Origin: Neorhizobium sp. JUb45
GTDB taxonomy: Bacteria > Pseudomonadota > Alphaproteobacteria > Rhizobiales > Rhizobiaceae
Assembly (NCBI RefSeq): GCF_004343585.1
Contig: NZ_SLYW01000001.1
Location: 1 to 64,000, forward strand
Direction: 5' to 3'
Length of the DNA: 64,000 nt
Within the stretch, counting starts at the first letter, position 1. Each line of letters begins with the position of its first letter. The position numbers and the translations under genes were made by a program. The notes below the pieces were generated by a model. That model saw only the letters and a program-made list of their open reading frames with translations. It was not told where the DNA came from and did no database searches. Shown here piece after piece: positions 20,201 to 28,024 of this stretch.

Positions 20201-23200
20201 ATGGCGGCAACGGCGATGACACGCTGCGTGGTGGCCGTGGCAACGACACACTGGTTGGCGGTACAAATTCGGCTGTCAGCTTCAACCGGACTGTTGCCTC
20301 CAATGCGGCTGCGTCGATCATCGCCTCTGCCAAGGGCGGTGACACTGCCGACTATTCCGATGTGACGACCGGTGTCTTTGCCAATATCGGCAACACCAAT
20401 CCCGACTGGCCGGCATCGATTGCGCCCGGAACGGCGACCGATCGTGCGAACGGCGGAACGGCTGTCGGCACAGACACGTTGAACGGCATCGAAAACCTGA
20501 CCGGCGGCGCCGGCAACGACATTCTGGTCGGCGATGATGGCGCCAATATCCTGATCGGCGGAGCCGGATCCGACACGTTGATCGGCGGGGCCGGCAACGA
20601 CCTCCTGATCGGTGGTGACGACAATGTGGGCGACTGGCTGGGCGGTGGTGCCGGCGACGACATTCTCATCCTCGGCAATGGCGGAGGCACCGCCAAGGGC
20701 GGCGGCGGCAGCGACCTGATTTTTGGTGGCAATGACGGCGACTGGCTGTACGGCGAGGATGACGGCGATCCGGATCGGGATGCCGGCGACGACACCATCT
20801 TCGGTGGTGGCGGCAACGATTATATCGAGGGCAATGGCGGCAACGACACGCTTTATGGCGAAGACGGCAACGACACGTTCATCCACACTGTCGGTGACGG
20901 CAACGATATCGTCGATGGCGGCAGCGAGACCGGTACCAGCAATCCTGATTATGATGTGCTGACGATCAATGGCGGAGCCTCGAGAACCGAGTTCACTCTC
21001 GGCAAGGTGTCGGGCGGTAGCGAGATCGCGCCCGCATCGGAAAACAAGGCCGACATTCTGGTAAGCTATGACGGCGGCTCTGTACGCGCCGACGAGATCG
21101 AGCGGGTGGTGTTCAACCTTGGCACTGCCGGCGATACGGTCAGTGTCGGTGACCTGACGGGGACGGCGATCATGCCGACGACCGTCGTCATCAACGGTGG
21201 CTCCGGCGACGATGTGATCGACCTGACGGGCCTGGTGGGCACCAAGGTGGAAATCGCCGGCAATGGCGGCAGCGATACGATAAAGCTGTCGGGCCTGTGG
21301 ACCGATTACGTCTTCACGCTCGCGGATGGCGTCTACAGCGTATCGAAGGGCGGCACGGTTATCGCGACGTCCGAGAGCGTCGAACAATTCGCTTTCACCG
21401 GCAATGGCACGGCGGCCGTTTATACGGTTGCTGTCGACAAGCTGGTGAATGTGGCGCCTATCGCCGTGGATAATACCGGTTCGGTGGTCGAAGCGGGTGG
21501 CGTCAACAATGCCACTCCCGGTACCGCGACAGCCAGCGGTTCGCTGACCGGTGACGATACGGACGGCAATACCAACCTGAACGGCACGAGCGTCGATACC
21601 AGGACACTGGTCAGTGTCGGCGACAAGGATTTTTCCGGCGTTCGTGCGATAGCCATCGCTGGCATCTACGGCACGCTCATCGTGCGGGCGAATGGTGATT
21701 ATCGCTACGAACTGAACAATGCCGACGCCGACACGCAGGCACTGGCGCAGGGTGTCATTGGCAAGGACGTGTTTTCCTACACGATCAAGGATTTCCATGG
21801 CGCGACATCGACGGCATCCCTGACCATCAATGTCACCGGAACCAATGATGCGGCCGTGCTGTCATCGGCGACGGTTTCCCTGACCGAAGGCAATACCGCT
21901 GCGGCCATCAGCACCAGCGGTCAGCTGACTGTCAGCGATGTCGACAGCGTCGCAAAATTTGTCGTGCAGACCGATGTTGCCGGTCAGTACGGCAAATTCT
22001 CCATCACCGAGAATGGTGTCTGGACCTATTCCGCTGCGTCTGCGCACAACGAGTTCAAAGCTGAAAAAACCTATAGCGAAACGTTTACGGTAAAGTCGGC
22101 TGATGGAACTGAGACTGCTGTTGTCATTAATATCACCGGCACCAACGATGCGCCGGTGCTGGGAGAAATCGCGACATTCGTCATCGATGAAGATACGCCG
22201 TGGGTTGTCAGCCGTGATGTGATCCAGGGTTACATCGACGGGTCGGTATCGGATTTCGATACGCCGAAGGCAGATCTTGTGTTCAAGGTCTATGTCGGCA
22301 ACCAGTTGGTGTCCCAATTCACCGGTGGCTCTATCCCGCAGGGTGGCTTCAGCTTCCAGCCGGGATTGAACGTCAACGGCCCGCTCGATGCACGACTGGA
22401 CGTTTCCGATGGTCTGGTGACCGTCGGGCGCGACTTCACGATCAATGTTACGCCGATCAACGATGCGCCCGTCGTCACGGCCACCAATGGCGGCGTCACG
22501 GAAGATGCGTCTATCGCCTTCTCGACCGGTGAACTGGTCGTCAATGGCGGCTTCGAGACCGGCACTTTGGCGGGATGGACGTGGGGGGCCGCAAATTGGA
22601 CAGGCACCACCGGCAATCAGTCGTCCGTTCACAGCGGAAACTGGGCGCTCGAAACGGGCCCAACTTCGGGTTTCCCGAGCATGAGTCAGACGATTCAGAC
22701 AATTGCAGGGATGAGCTACAGCCTGTCCTTCTGGATGAAACTGAGCGGTAATGACAACGAGTTTGCTCTGAAGGTCGGCGGCGTCGAGCTTGCGCATTCT
22801 GTCGATGCTCAGGGTTTCGAGTACACGCAATTCAGCTATCAATTCACCGCGACCGCAGCATCGACTGTGCTGCAGTTCAACTTCCAGAATGCACCGAGCT
22901 TTTTCTATGTTGACGACATCAGCGTCGCCGGCACCGGGTCGGTCGTTCCGCAGAACCAGACGGCCAATGGTGTCGTGTCCTTCGCGGATGTCGAAGCAAC
23001 CGACAGCCACACCGTCAGCTTTGCCGCGCTCGGCGGTGGGATCGGTTATGTCGGCGCATTCACGCTGGGATCGGTCAACGAGGCCAATGGCAGCGGCTCT
23101 GTGTCGTGGAACTTCGTCGCCAGCAATGCCGATCTTCAGTTCCTGGCCGGGGGACAAGCGTTGCAGCAGACCTATGTCGTGACCGTCAACGACGGTCATG

Positions 23201-26160
23201 GCGGCATCACGACACAGAATGTCGTGGTGACGTTGAATGGGGTCAATGACGCGCCGACGGCGATCAGCGACACGAATGCTGCTGCAAACACCGTTGCCGA
23301 AGGTGCCGCGAACGGCACTGTCGTCGGTATCAGCGCCCGCGGCACCGACGTCGATGGCGATGTTCTCACCTATTCGCTGACGGACACTGCCGGTGGTCGC
23401 TTCGCGATCAATGCCGCGACCGGCGTGGTGACAGTGGCAAACGGTGCCAGCCTGAACTATGAGAGCGCGCAATCGCACCAGATCACGGTGAAGGCGGCGG
23501 ATACCAGTGGCGCCTTCACGACGCAGACATTTACAATCGCGGTGACCAATGTCGCGCCGACGCTGCCGGTGGATGGCAATGGTAGCGCGAACAGCGTCGA
23601 GGAAAACGCGCAGAATGGTACCCTGGTGGGTATTACCGCAAGTTCGATGGATGTCAGCGGTGGCGCAGTTACCTACAGCCTGACGGACAGCGCGGGCGGC
23701 CGCTTTGCCATCAATGCCACGACCGGTGTCGTGACCGTGGCGGACGGCTCGAGGCTGGATTACGAAAGTGCCACGTCTCACCAGATCACGGTGCGCGCAT
23801 CCGACGGCAATCTGACCGCATCGCAGACGTTCACGATCGCCGTGACAAATGTCAACGAAGCGCCGGTGGCCGCCAGTGACGCCATCTTTACAAATGCCGG
23901 TGTCGGTAATGCGTTCACTGTGGCCGGCTGGTCTCTGCTCAACAACGATACGGATGTCGATAGTTCATCGCTCAGTGTCGGTTCCATCTCCACGACCAGC
24001 GGTGTCAGCGCGCAGTTGTCTTCCGGCAATGTGACAGTGACCGATACCGGCAATGCCGGCGGCAGCTTCACGTATCGTGCCTTCGACGGTCAGCTATCTT
24101 CTGCTGCTGCGAATGTCTCGGTGACGCAGGATACGAGCGGCGATCTCGATGGCAATGCCCAGAATAATATTCTGGTCGCGGTCGCGAAGCCGACAGGTCA
24201 AGAAACGACCATCACTTTCGCCAGCAAATACGATATCGGCGATGTCGTATCGATCACGGTTGATGGAAAGACGTATTCGCATACGGTCGTGAATGGCGGA
24301 ACGTCTCCTGAAGCGGTTTACGATGCGCTGAAATCGAAGACGTTCCAGAGTGTTTCTCTTGCGAACAGCCTGACGGCGAAGGGCGTTTCGTGGCCGGCCG
24401 ATCTGACCGGAAATACCGTGACGCTTTCCGGTAATGACGGTGCCGCCAATGCGTTTGTGGTGGCTGCCTCGGTCGATAACTCGAACGATGTCGGCACCGA
24501 AGGCACGGCTACGGTCGATTTCAGCGGAAACGTGTATTGGGCATCGAACACAACGCTGTCTCTTACCCTCAATGGAACAGCCTACGTCATCCAGGGTAAT
24601 GGCAACACCAACAACACCTTCGACAGGGCGGCTACAAACCTCGCTGCGGGCATCACGGCATATGACGTGAGTTACAACAGCAATAGCAACACCTTCACCA
24701 TCTCGGGGCCAACGCTTACCAGTGCGAGCGGGCGGGCCTATCTTGGACAGCAGACGTATGAGACTGCGTCTTCCAGCGTTACTGCCGCAACCGCGCCTTC
24801 CAACCAGACGATGACGGTGCAGACCATCGCGATCGCTTCGGATGGCGGTATTACTCTCAACGGTTATGCCGGCGACGACATTCTTCTGGGCAGTTCCGCT
24901 GCCGATATCCTGATCGGCGGTGCCGGCAAGGACATTCTGTCGGGTGGGGGTGGACTGGACACCTTCCGCTGGCAGTCCGGCGTGGCACCTTCGGAAGCCA
25001 ATGCGGACCGGATCACCGATTACCAGAGCGGTGAACGTCTGGATGTTTCGGCACTGCTTGCTGCCAATGCTCCATTGAACGGTTCTGTGCGGGTCGTTGT
25101 CGAGAACGGCGACCTCGTGGTCAAGCTCGACACCAATGGCGGCGGCAATAGTTATGTCGAGGCCTATCGTCTCGTCGGAGCCGCCGGTGTAGCCGCCGTC
25201 AACGTTTACTATGGCAATGCGGACCACAACATCGGTAGCGGCAGCTGGGTGTCGGGTGTCGACCCCATCATCCTCGACCTAGACCATAACGGTTTTGCCT
25301 TCTCCTCACTCGACACCGGTGTCTCGTTCGACATCAATGCCGATGGTCACAAGGATCAGGTTGCCTGGACTTCGGCAGACGGCATCCTTGCCTACGACCT
25401 CGACGGCAATGGCAAAATCGATAACGGTTCGGAAGTTTTCACGCCGAGCTTCAATGGTGGTGGTCATGCCAGCGGTATCGCTGCCCTTGCCACGCTCGAC
25501 AGCAATGGTGATGGCAAGATCGATGCCGAGGACGATGCCTTCTCGAAACTCTCCATCTGGGTCGATGCCAACCATAACGGTGTCAGCGACGATGGCGAGT
25601 TGAGCGGTCTTCTCGACCATTCGATCAAGAGCATTTCGCTCGACACGACCTCGACCGAGGCGACCGAAGACGGGCAGGTGGTGCTTTCGCAGGGGCACTT
25701 TACCCTGGCCGATGGTTCCAACGGCGATTTCCTCGAGGTTGGCTTCGATACGCTGTTCGGTGGACAGCCGGATCACTTGGCGATCGGTGGTGACGGTGAT
25801 GATATTCTGGTGGGAGGCCCCGGCTTCACCCAGTTCACCGGCGGCGCGGGTGCCGATACGTTCGTGCTCGATCCGGCCGCTTTGCAGTCGCTCGACATGG
25901 CCGATGTGGTCACCGACTACAAGGCTGGTGAAGGCGATGTGCTCGATGTCTCCAAGCTGCTCGACAGCATGCTGGGCGATACGCCGGTGACGGCAGAGAG
26001 CGTGGCTGCCAGCATCAAGACCACCATTGCCGGCAATGACATGACGGTCAGCGTGCATGTGGACGACAGCTGGAAGGATGTGGCCGTGCTGCAGAACCAT
26101 ACGGAAGCCGTCAAGATCCTGTTCGATGACAAGCACACGATCGACGTTTCCCATCATTGA
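11275..26160 (+). CDS. Giant LapA/BapA-like RTX adhesin exported by type I secretion
   Basis: About 4961 residues from the ATG at 11275 (GGGGG upstream; a TTG at 11245 is in frame). Residues 1-170 resemble a Lap retention module, with candidate LapG site V146-A-A-G. About 13 tandem T1SS-143 repeats (roughly 220-2560) each end in YTATDSDGD and VDDxP-like signatures. RTX nonapeptides (GGxGNDxLxG, about 2616-3221) bind calcium. VCBS-type domains follow from about 3390, with a jelly-roll-like NGGFETGTLAGW domain (about 3751-3887) and two cadherin repeats (about 3991-4198). An FrpC-like Asp-Pro module starts at D4663. The C-terminus (GGAGADTFVLDP onward) fits a type I secretion signal. Acidic, calcium-binding and cell-surface; biofilm attachment is the expected role. 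Its exporter is encoded next. Confidence 0.92.
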   Translation: MSIEDLRVSAATEETAADHFRSDLAEEIALSQNDGSEAGPGVELAQATPTGERLPTVPAAPATQPTGVTPPVTQVTPDAANIVRLAATVSIDDIRIEGANLVLVQADGTEIVIVNGATKVPTILLGDVELPQQTFIAALEGNGINVAAGPDGSYSASSAPGSSGGNFEDSINASQNGPIQLADLLGDTSFDDAALANENETGEDQPTTSGTTFQLGAAEATTADGAFETVILQGQLNFTQGNQFGIVVSVALADSASALPYVLRSGGLLVSTTLVTGGTSAEPVVTLTGTAENGVTVFTLVVTDVKTGAFTFTLMQPLDHSGIGNIGAADVLSLPFTYSVQDKDGPAVEGSFTINIADDGPTAITGNASVVHDEALSGGNVDSVTSTASVTGISLNIDWGADSANAGGTNDRTVTFTNANVSASNAYGAGLTSLGATVSTAVVNGTLIGYTGTTVPGAVTDASVVFHATLSDAASGSYSFTVVKPLDHAAGNGQNTLTLTFNYTATDSDGDSAGNSFTVGIVDDAPIANVGAEATVEDEAVVDGDPETEDGNNETDDNLSATSGDSLNISWGSDNANIGGSNDRSVAFTDATMTAVGAYGAGLTSLGAAVSTIVLTNGTLVGYTGAAPSSIDAGNVVFYATLSDAGNGSYSFTLVKPLDHAAGNGATGEASLSLTFGYTATDSDGDSASSSFTVRVADDTLTFFDPQEGVTISEDKLTGDVDEGEPTNENPEEGGPSDDDIIPLRLLAVSSENTTTGGSLGIHWGADDGNAQGNAGLSEDGTNDRGVGFTDDDLDGLYDQGLTSDGIDLVYVLSDNGAVLTAHKGSATGEAVFTVRLSDEGENGSFTFELQGNLDHTPRLGDDSFGIRFDFTARDSDGDVGGSSFTVTVVDDVPVIGTPETTDIDEEDVPGLKGNAGDTYEPNEGAGGRITGAGSVIGSLGVSWGADDNNTGDAQRSLSFIGYGAQTNGEEGEPVYRSVMVGTAPLTAAGQAVFYYATEIEGVPTLVGFTGADPLEEKSWVFTVTLDDTVKTGEYTFTLLKAIDHATAGSEDDIELSFDFRATDSDGDSADGRFSVNVNDDAPVRGEEVPGSASDDGLDGGPESAAIAEGELNIRWGSDAADNEDITSGPGNRSVVFDGAGVTVAGAYHGAALTSLGREVTTSFSGATLTAYVGKGTPQEAIVFTVTLSDDDTGSYKFELFQPLDHDKGNGADSLSLTFDYKATDSDGDAITGQFIVSVADDVATIGTPYADGTVEEEQQQVAGIGNEDRDGEGDQDTRRDDATTHVATGTLAIYWGADSANDTDGQPGDRSVAFTTAGIEALKAQNLTSDGKAISYTTITVGGQPTLVAYYTGTVAPTAPPSNANSANIVFSVTLSDRGDGSYTFTLFNTLDHQGSVQGEDSLVLSFGFTATDSDGDVTDAASFDVRVIDDTPIAIGTILDRYVEEEELFGGNEDDVPGVIAPDADGNYPFVGHRNLTTDKAGGPLNIAWGGDDGNASVDGGFTGTQVAGDRSVVFATSNSVAATIITAQAAGQFLTVKSGNNTLDLSTLTSAGKALVFTLSDNGTTLTARAGTANGDVVFTVKLSDTGSGSYSFDLDGVLDHPIKGSGAANEDVLSFTFKFTARDGDGDIAVNDFTVKVIDDSPVAYTGTSSIVEDEAVNRGNNEAEPNLSAKVENVLLNIEWGADRADVETITSGPGNRSVTFTTKDVQVWNATGTALTSHGLAVTTTLVNGELIGHTGNRPSANNIVFRVTLSDDGVGSYSFTLVQPLDHAVGGGENVLTLTFGYTATDSDGDTAANTFTVSVMDDVPIAGNAGDRYVEEEALRGGNEDLSPVGVEWDGVVANGFRPITDEAGASLNIKWGSDDGNKNRNGGYNGTQVAGDRSIVFEFTRDIATPLRSSAAAITPVAAADVAQFLTVKSGDNVIALKDLTSGGQSLTYTLTDNGTKLTATAGGKTIFIVTLSDLDKGSYAFELKGVLDHPVKDSGASNEDVLSFTFTYTARDGDGDKVTGNFAVNVIDDSPIQAERPTTNLTLDEDDLRPNGNDTRPENLSTSGDLNVSFGADGGTYKLEAANAIWSKADSTLTDEGGAWKITVAADGRYTFTLLENTFHGPGDNGENTLNIGVKFTATDGDGDTVTGQFNVRIIDDVPVASGQSISQSMNEAGLSDADAAFPTAVGNLANLVKFGADGPGTYTVEMDRLSSSLTSLTSNGVAITYSVVGDTLYAKAGAAAIFTFKVDATTGAYTFEQQGPIDHNKTYTIDRQPIAANSINDAGERVTVNEVSGPRLTYIGRTDDGDVIIRVTNDGRNAVNWTLYNTNGGSEYDLSIASDKSVYINVGKVANGMEFDLQGVANTPAVKIENKPPFSSVGGTTLTLDLSTAVTVSDGDGDTVALSGKLNITVTDTASSLAPVNSTVFEDGDKTKTESLGIDWKSDIGSLKTLTVGGMINAKTQAGTVLDKITSNGAEIRLAMVNGVLTGFTGTQTYDTNSVVVFTVAVNVATGAYTFNLLQPLDHVSPTNGEQYLALTFQAVATDADGDRATANFTVKVDAAGEIGSIDYSKLTTGVIVNLSSSQVVFDGKAVAGDTATDLASVTAKVVGIDGMVGVNDAKGGSGNDILIGGSEANTLTGNAGNDYLDGGLGADVLDGGAGDDTFILRADVTGSGKRFIEINGVLQEVSIEGLAGTSDKVIGGSGNDTIELQRGDKAGFVADYRSAPDYISGVEKIVGTNGDDVILLAANTVADGGKITIQGGAGKDVIGGSDKGDDLYGEDGDDLISGLGGDDFISGGNGADTIYGGDGNDRINGDWGKDKLYGNAGNDTIYGGGDDDYIDGGAGDDLLYGDDGDDTLVGGAGKNKIYGGNGTDTVDYSGNAEGIYVQLGSGWATSRTAANAGYASVSAAVAADTVDNDKLYSVENVTGSKFADIINGSDGDNVIKGGEGGDWIEGGAGNDTLYGEDGNDTLIGGLGDDRLDGGNGDDTLRGGRGNDTLVGGTNSAVSFNRTVASNAAASIIASAKGGDTADYSDVTTGVFANIGNTNPDWPASIAPGTATDRANGGTAVGTDTLNGIENLTGGAGNDILVGDDGANILIGGAGSDTLIGGAGNDLLIGGDDNVGDWLGGGAGDDILILGNGGGTAKGGGGSDLIFGGNDGDWLYGEDDGDPDRDAGDDTIFGGGGNDYIEGNGGNDTLYGEDGNDTFIHTVGDGNDIVDGGSETGTSNPDYDVLTINGGASRTEFTLGKVSGGSEIAPASENKADILVSYDGGSVRADEIERVVFNLGTAGDTVSVGDLTGTAIMPTTVVINGGSGDDVIDLTGLVGTKVEIAGNGGSDTIKLSGLWTDYVFTLADGVYSVSKGGTVIATSESVEQFAFTGNGTAAVYTVAVDKLVNVAPIAVDNTGSVVEAGGVNNATPGTATASGSLTGDDTDGNTNLNGTSVDTRTLVSVGDKDFSGVRAIAIAGIYGTLIVRANGDYRYELNNADADTQALAQGVIGKDVFSYTIKDFHGATSTASLTINVTGTNDAAVLSSATVSLTEGNTAAAISTSGQLTVSDVDSVAKFVVQTDVAGQYGKFSITENGVWTYSAASAHNEFKAEKTYSETFTVKSADGTETAVVINITGTNDAPVLGEIATFVIDEDTPWVVSRDVIQGYIDGSVSDFDTPKADLVFKVYVGNQLVSQFTGGSIPQGGFSFQPGLNVNGPLDARLDVSDGLVTVGRDFTINVTPINDAPVVTATNGGVTEDASIAFSTGELVVNGGFETGTLAGWTWGAANWTGTTGNQSSVHSGNWALETGPTSGFPSMSQTIQTIAGMSYSLSFWMKLSGNDNEFALKVGGVELAHSVDAQGFEYTQFSYQFTATAASTVLQFNFQNAPSFFYVDDISVAGTGSVVPQNQTANGVVSFADVEATDSHTVSFAALGGGIGYVGAFTLGSVNEANGSGSVSWNFVASNADLQFLAGGQALQQTYVVTVNDGHGGITTQNVVVTLNGVNDAPTAISDTNAAANTVAEGAANGTVVGISARGTDVDGDVLTYSLTDTAGGRFAINAATGVVTVANGASLNYESAQSHQITVKAADTSGAFTTQTFTIAVTNVAPTLPVDGNGSANSVEENAQNGTLVGITASSMDVSGGAVTYSLTDSAGGRFAINATTGVVTVADGSRLDYESATSHQITVRASDGNLTASQTFTIAVTNVNEAPVAASDAIFTNAGVGNAFTVAGWSLLNNDTDVDSSSLSVGSISTTSGVSAQLSSGNVTVTDTGNAGGSFTYRAFDGQLSSAAANVSVTQDTSGDLDGNAQNNILVAVAKPTGQETTITFASKYDIGDVVSITVDGKTYSHTVVNGGTSPEAVYDALKSKTFQSVSLANSLTAKGVSWPADLTGNTVTLSGNDGAANAFVVAASVDNSNDVGTEGTATVDFSGNVYWASNTTLSLTLNGTAYVIQGNGNTNNTFDRAATNLAAGITAYDVSYNSNSNTFTISGPTLTSASGRAYLGQQTYETASSSVTAATAPSNQTMTVQTIAIASDGGITLNGYAGDDILLGSSAADILIGGAGKDILSGGGGLDTFRWQSGVAPSEANADRITDYQSGERLDVSALLAANAPLNGSVRVVVENGDLVVKLDTNGGGNSYVEAYRLVGAAGVAAVNVYYGNADHNIGSGSWVSGVDPIILDLDHNGFAFSSLDTGVSFDINADGHKDQVAWTSADGILAYDLDGNGKIDNGSEVFTPSFNGGGHASGIAALATLDSNGDGKIDAEDDAFSKLSIWVDANHNGVSDDGELSGLLDHSIKSISLDTTSTEATEDGQVVLSQGHFTLADGSNGDFLEVGFDTLFGGQPDHLAIGGDGDDILVGGPGFTQFTGGAGADTFVLDPAALQSLDMADVVTDYKAGEGDVLDVSKLLDSMLGDTPVTAESVAASIKTTIAGNDMTVSVHVDDSWKDVAVLQNHTEAVKILFDDKHTIDVSHH
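11930..18945 (+). repeat. Tandem T1SS-143-type repeats inside the adhesin
   Basis: About thirteen repeats of roughly 127-260 residues. Recurrent blocks are LNIxWGSDxxN, DRSVxFT, LTSxG, a PLDHxxGNG turn and a DSDGD/VxDDxP end. Ends fall near 12360, 12855, 13380, 13953, 14523, 15006, 15573, 16212, 16707, 17349, 17730, 18520 and 18945. Copies differ enough that the gene is not a simple satellite. Confidence 0.85.
19120..20937 (+). repeat. RTX calcium-binding nonapeptide blocks
   Basis: Four clusters of GGxGxDxLx-type nonapeptides (19120-19245, 19560-19890, 20070-20262, 20506-20937), separated by linkers with VDYS or ADYSDV strands. They fold into calcium-filled beta rolls outside the cell. Confidence 0.9.
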
Positions 26161-26186
26161 TGGGCTGATCCGTTGGCAAAATAGGA

Positions 26187-26220
26187 AGGAGGCGCCACGA
26201 GCGCCTCTTTCTGTTTGTTT
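26187..26220 (+). terminator. Terminator after the adhesin gene
   Basis: Stem GAGGCGC / GCGCCTC around loop CACGA, followed by a T-rich tract. It separates the adhesin transcript from the exporter operon. Confidence 0.7.
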
Positions 26221-26563
26221 TATTAATTGCTAATTTTCATTATTTGCTCGCCGGCAATGAATCCGAGTGATTCTCATTGTGATCAAGTGATGTATTTGGC
26301 GTTGTTGTTGCCTTGCCACATCCGGAATGAATCTCTGCGGTTTTCTCTACCAAAAAAAGTTTAGTTGAGTTGTTGTGTTGTTAAAATTCGCCAATTATCC
26401 TTTTGAATCATAGTTGTAGATTTATCATTATTGGGTCTTTCCTGTATTTTCTGAAATTTACCAAGTTCTCTAAAGCCATCTAATCTTATGGGTAAGTACT
26501 TCCATTCGATCCGCGCTCTCTATAAGAATTTTCACAATGGGAATTCAGGGTAGGGGACTTCAG
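26221..26563. other. AT-rich promoter region of the exporter operon
   Basis: About 340 bases of markedly AT-rich sequence with no gene, in contrast to the GC-rich surroundings. It should carry the promoter of the tolC-type operon. The composition is also typical of silencer (MucR/Ros or H-NS-like) binding regions in rhizobia. Confidence 0.5.
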
Positions 26564-28006
26564 GTGAGCAATCATAAAAGAATAATTGCATCTCTCGGTG
26601 CAAGTGCAGCAATGATGGCCGCATTCGTTTCACCGTCCTTCGCCATGAGCCTCGAAGAAGCGGTTGGAAAGACTCTCAAGACAAACCCGCAGATCATGCA
26701 GGCCGTGGAAAACCGCGAGGCCGTGGAATTCGAGCTTCGTCAGGCACGCGGTCTCTACCTGCCGTCGGTGGATCTTGAAGCGGGCGTCGGTCGTCGCCGT
26801 CTTTCCAATAGCTCGTCCGGCACGCTGACGCGCGATCACGACGTCTATTCTCCGGGCGATACCAGCCTGACAATCACCCAGACACTGTTCGATGGCGGCA
26901 GCCGTCGCTCGCAGGTGGAGCAGCAGGCCTCGCGTGTCGATGGTGCCTCGTTCCGCGTATTGGAGCGTTCGGAATCGCTGGCCTTGCAGGCCACGCAGGA
27001 TTATCTCGAATACATCCTGCAGACCAAGATCGTCGGCATCGCGCAGCAGAACGTTTCCGTTCACACGGCGCTGGTCGGTGATATTTCCGAAAGCATCCGC
27101 GGCGGCGCGCTGACGGATGCCGACCGCTTGCAGGGCCGCGAGCGCATGGAAGCGGCAAAAGCCCGCCTGCGCGAAGCCCAGGAAGAGCTGGAAGCGACCA
27201 AGATCCGTTTCCTCAAGACGGTCGGCGAGCCGATCGGCGCCAATGTCAAGATGCCGGCTTCGCTGGCCCGCTATATTCCGAAGACCGTCAACGACGCGAT
27301 CCTCGTTGCCCAGCAGAACAATCCGGGCGTTCATGCCGCCAATGCGGATGTGGATGCGGCCGATGCCGGCGTTCGTGGCGCCCGCGCCAATTATCTGCCG
27401 AAGGTCGACATGCAGGGCGTTGCCCAGGTCGGCGACGATATCAACGGCGACGACGGCAATACCAACGACCTGTCGGTGCGTGTCGTGGCACGCTGGAACC
27501 TCTATCGCGGCGGTATCGACAAGGCGCGCGAACAGGAACAGATCCGCCGCGCCAGCGAGCAGCGTTATGCGCTGGCCTATGCCCATCGCGAAGTCGAGGA
27601 GTCGGTGCGTTCCGCCTGGAACGAACGCAAGAGCCGTGGCGAAATCTCCGCCATTCTCGGCCGCCAGTCGTCCACCAATGCCAGCCTCGTGTCGTCCTAT
27701 CGTGAGCAGTTCAAGGTGAACCAGCGTTCGCTGCTCGACGTGCTCGATGCGCAGAACACCCGCTTCAACACCGGCATTCTGGCCGAAACCGCGCGGTTTG
27801 CGGCACTGTTTGCCGAATACAAGATCCTGGCTGCCTCCGGCAGCCTGCTGAATGCCATGAGCCTCAAGCCTGTAGCCCAGGTTGAGGCCTATGCCCGGAA
27901 AGAGTTCGTTGTCCCGGGCGGCGGCGCTGTTGATCCCGGTTATGCCAAAATCGAGTCCCGTCAGAAGGCTGGCATGCCGTTGGATCTGCTGGCGCCGGTC
28001 CGCTAA
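26564..28006 (+). CDS. TolC-family outer membrane protein of the adhesin exporter
   Basis: About 480 residues. The GTG at 26564 is preferred because AGGGG lies seven bases before it and it begins a clean signal peptide ending PSFA; an ATG at 26537 is in frame without a ribosome site. Two TolC repeats are visible, each starting with an SLEEAV or TVNDAI helix. Coiled-coil segments follow, plus the typical LFDGG(SR) and LYRGGIDKAREQ turns. It forms the trimeric outer membrane channel (LapE role) for the type I exporter encoded next, through which the adhesin passes. Confidence 0.9.
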   Translation: MSNHKRIIASLGASAAMMAAFVSPSFAMSLEEAVGKTLKTNPQIMQAVENREAVEFELRQARGLYLPSVDLEAGVGRRRLSNSSSGTLTRDHDVYSPGDTSLTITQTLFDGGSRRSQVEQQASRVDGASFRVLERSESLALQATQDYLEYILQTKIVGIAQQNVSVHTALVGDISESIRGGALTDADRLQGRERMEAAKARLREAQEELEATKIRFLKTVGEPIGANVKMPASLARYIPKTVNDAILVAQQNNPGVHAANADVDAADAGVRGARANYLPKVDMQGVAQVGDDINGDDGNTNDLSVRVVARWNLYRGGIDKAREQEQIRRASEQRYALAYAHREVEESVRSAWNERKSRGEISAILGRQSSTNASLVSSYREQFKVNQRSLLDVLDAQNTRFNTGILAETARFAALFAEYKILAASGSLLNAMSLKPVAQVEAYARKEFVVPGGGAVDPGYAKIESRQKAGMPLDLLAPVR

Positions 28007-28024
28007 AGCCGATCGGCCAGAAAA

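Noticed and set aside
11930-20937. Direct repeats considered as a CRISPR array or satellite
   Set aside because: Repeats are in frame, diverged and encode T1SS-143 and RTX domains; there are no constant-length spacers.
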